The notes beneath the pieces were generated by a model. That model worked only from the letters and a program-made list of their open reading frames with translations. It made no database searches and was not told the origin of the DNA. Positions 62,573 through 64,000 of a DNA stretch of 64,000 nucleotides are shown piece after piece (position 1 is the first letter of the stretch; each line of letters opens with the position of its first letter). The stretch covers positions 186,001-250,000 of the forward strand of contig NZ_AQXT01000002.1 of assembly GCF_000376805.1 (NCBI RefSeq), given 5' to 3'. Made by a program: the position numbers and the translations under genes. Source of the stretch: Henriciella marina DSM 19595 (GTDB taxonomy: Bacteria; Pseudomonadota; Alphaproteobacteria; Caulobacterales; Hyphomonadaceae).

Positions 62573-63454
62573 ATGTGGACACGCGCGCGGTGGCAGGACT
62601 GGCTTACAGATCAGCGGGAGGCGCTCAGGTGCCGAACGGTGCACGGGGCGTGGTCGTCTGCGCTGTTCGAATTTCTGAGCTTTGGCATCAAGCAGGGCTG
62701 GGCGTGTATCTTTGGCGGCCTCCTGCTGGGCCTGATCCTGCTGACGCATCTCTACTATCCGGATGGCGCGTCTCTCAGCCGGTATGACTTTCTGGTCCTT
62801 GCCGCGGTTCTGATCCAGATCGTCCTGATCGCGACAGGTCTCGAAAGCCTTGAAGAGGCGAGGGTCATCCTCGCCTTCCACATCGTCGGCACTGCGATGG
62901 AGATATTCAAGACGGGCGCTGGCAGCTGGATTTATCCGGAAGAGAATCTGCTCCGCATCGCCGGGGTACCGCTTTTCTCAGGGTTCATGTACGCCGCTGT
63001 CGGCAGCTATATTGCGCGCGTCTGGCGGATCTTCGAGTTCAAGTTCGACCGGTTCCCGCCGCTCTGGCTGCAGGCGCTGCTGGCAACCGCGATCTATGTG
63101 AATTTCTTCGCGCACCATTTCATGATCGATATCCGCATTGGCCTGTTTGTCGCGACCGTCCTGATATATGGACGGTGTGTCGTCTGGTTTCGGGCGGATC
63201 AGACTTACAGGCCGATGCCGCTCGTTATCGGATTTGGTCTGGTTGCACTTTTTATCTGGTTTGCCGAGAATATTGGAACACTTGCGCGGGCCTGGACCTA
63301 TCCGGGGCAGGAGTCAGCCTGGAAACTTGTTTCTCCGGCAAAATTCGGCTCTTGGTACCTGCTGATGATCATAAGTTTCGTGCTGGTGGCCCTGATCCAC
63401 CGGCACCGGAAAGGACACGATGCTGAAAAGCCTGCTGATCGCGAACCGGGGTGA
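62573..63454 (+). CDS. DUF817 family membrane protein
   Basis: Protein of 293 residues. Seven or so membrane segments spread along the chain (IKQGWACIFGGLLLGLILLTHL, YDFLVLAAVLIQIVLIATGL, LVIGFGLVALFIWFAENIGTLA, FGSWYLLMIISFVLVALIH). DUF817 pattern GLESLEEARVILAFHIVGTAMEIFKTGAGSW and NFFAHHFMIDIRIGLF with conserved His residues and WTYPGQ. Function unknown. The last 35 bases overlap the start of the MCC alpha gene, so the two are translationally coupled. Confidence 0.87.
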   Translation: MWTRARWQDWLTDQREALRCRTVHGAWSSALFEFLSFGIKQGWACIFGGLLLGLILLTHLYYPDGASLSRYDFLVLAAVLIQIVLIATGLESLEEARVILAFHIVGTAMEIFKTGAGSWIYPEENLLRIAGVPLFSGFMYAAVGSYIARVWRIFEFKFDRFPPLWLQALLATAIYVNFFAHHFMIDIRIGLFVATVLIYGRCVVWFRADQTYRPMPLVIGFGLVALFIWFAENIGTLARAWTYPGQESAWKLVSPAKFGSWYLLMIISFVLVALIHRHRKGHDAEKPADREPG

Positions 63455-64000
63455 AATTGCCTGCCGGATCATCGAGACCTGCAAACGTCTCGGCGTGCGC
63501 ACGATTGCCGTCTATTCCGATGCCGATGTCTATGCGCGCCATGTCGCCATGGCTGACGAAGCTGTCCATATCGGCGCTGCGCCGGCCGCAGAGAGCTACC
63601 TTCAGGGCGACCGCATCATCGAGGCCGCCCGGAAAACGGGCGCCGAGGGAATACATCCCGGCTATGGCTTCCTGTCAGAAAATGCTGATTTCGCCGAGGG
63701 CGTCGCCCGGGCAGGCCTGATCTGGGTCGGGCCAAAGGCTGAGACGATTCGCTCCATGGGCCTCAAGGACGAAGCCAAGCGCATTGCAGAAGATGCCGGC
63801 GTTCCGGTCCTGCCCGGCTATCGCGGCGAGGCGCAGGACGCCCCGACGCTTGAAACCGAAGCCGAGCGGATCGGCTATCCGATCCTGATCAAGGCGGTCG
63901 CAGGTGGCGGTGGTCGCGGCATTCGTCTCGTGTCGAAGAAAAGCGACCTTGCCGGAGAGCTTGAAAGCGCCGTGCGTGAGGCGAAATCCTCATTCGGCGA
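63420..64000 (+). CDS. liuD: 3-Methylcrotonyl-CoA carboxylase alpha subunit (partial, continues past the right edge)
   Basis: The first 193 codons of a biotin carboxylase. ATG at 63420 with AAGGA upstream, within the end of the DUF817 gene. Motifs: [40 protein letters not shown], and KAVAGGGGRGIR (ATP-grasp loop). Parallel to pccA at 41412 but distinct. MCC alpha is assigned because liuB and liuC precede it; the biotin carrier domain lies beyond the window. Confidence 0.9.
   Translation, partial: MLKSLLIANRGEIACRIIETCKRLGVRTIAVYSDADVYARHVAMADEAVHIGAAPAAESYLQGDRIIEAARKTGAEGIHPGYGFLSENADFAEGVARAGLIWVGPKAETIRSMGLKDEAKRIAEDAGVPVLPGYRGEAQDAPTLETEAERIGYPILIKAVAGGGGRGIRLVSKKSDLAGELESAVREAKSSFG

Overview
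This 64 kb window reads as a chromosomal segment of a GC-rich, aerobic, outer-membrane-bearing alphaproteobacterium, most plausibly of the Hyphomonadaceae/Caulobacterales. The pointers are an ATP12-type F1 assembly chaperone, a TonB-dependent receptor with a Caulobacterales-like N-terminus, SapC and DUF885 proteins, a CtrA-type TTAA-N7-TTAA site, a BLUF photosensor, and complete branched-chain/odd-chain acyl-CoA carboxylase genes. The taxonomic call is inference from gene content. There is no prophage, CRISPR array, rRNA or recognisable transposase.

Layout. 1-3.1 kb (minus): nadA, two small secreted paralogues and nadB (cut by the left edge), with a palindrome just upstream of nadA. 3.3-9.8 kb: DUF885 lipoprotein peptidase, SapC protein, DsbD-like thiol transporter with a periplasmic redoxin. 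9.8-16.7 kb: peptide-type ABC substrate-binding lipoprotein, DUF3667 protein, a 1013-residue TonB-dependent receptor with a structured upstream region, and a pseudouridine synthase. 16.7-20.7 kb (minus): PQQ-type sugar dehydrogenase and a tightly overlapping monooxygenase / NTF2-like / small-molecule kinase trio. 20.8-25.6 kb: CrcB, a second pseudouridine synthase, a REPIN-like repeat, HAD phosphatase, small lipoprotein, ATP12. 25.7-43.4 kb: pccB and pccA, separated by 14 kb of accessory DNA that holds a compositionally foreign ORF, repeat mosaics, a CtrA-linked cell-envelope operon, DUF411, a frameshifted DoxX-like gene, an M3 oligopeptidase, MlaC, an exported SDR, a VOC/CMD pair and a BLUF protein. 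43.4-48.8 kb: DUF805-type membrane proteins, lipB, tRNA-Leu(GAG), mgtE, and a membrane-anchored lysozyme-domain protein. 48.9-64 kb: leucine-degradation genes (ivd/liuA, mccB/liuB, liuC, mccA/liuD cut by the right edge), interspersed with a hybrid histidine kinase, the ergothioneine genes egtB-egtD, a CNB-patatin phospholipase, an EF-hand protein, an acyltransferase and a DUF817 membrane protein.

Functionally, the window feeds leucine and odd-chain acyl-CoA breakdown (IVD, MCC, methylglutaconyl-CoA hydratase, PCC), makes NAD by the aspartate route, makes ergothioneine, and carries many envelope proteins. The strongest candidates for something undescribed are the low-GC ORF at 27278-28768, the lysozyme-acidic-linker-transmembrane fusion at 47231-48838, the CtrA-linked three-gene envelope operon at 30074-32659, the patatin whose cyclic-nucleotide pocket is replaced by a calcium-loop-like insert, and the monooxygenase/NTF2/kinase operon.
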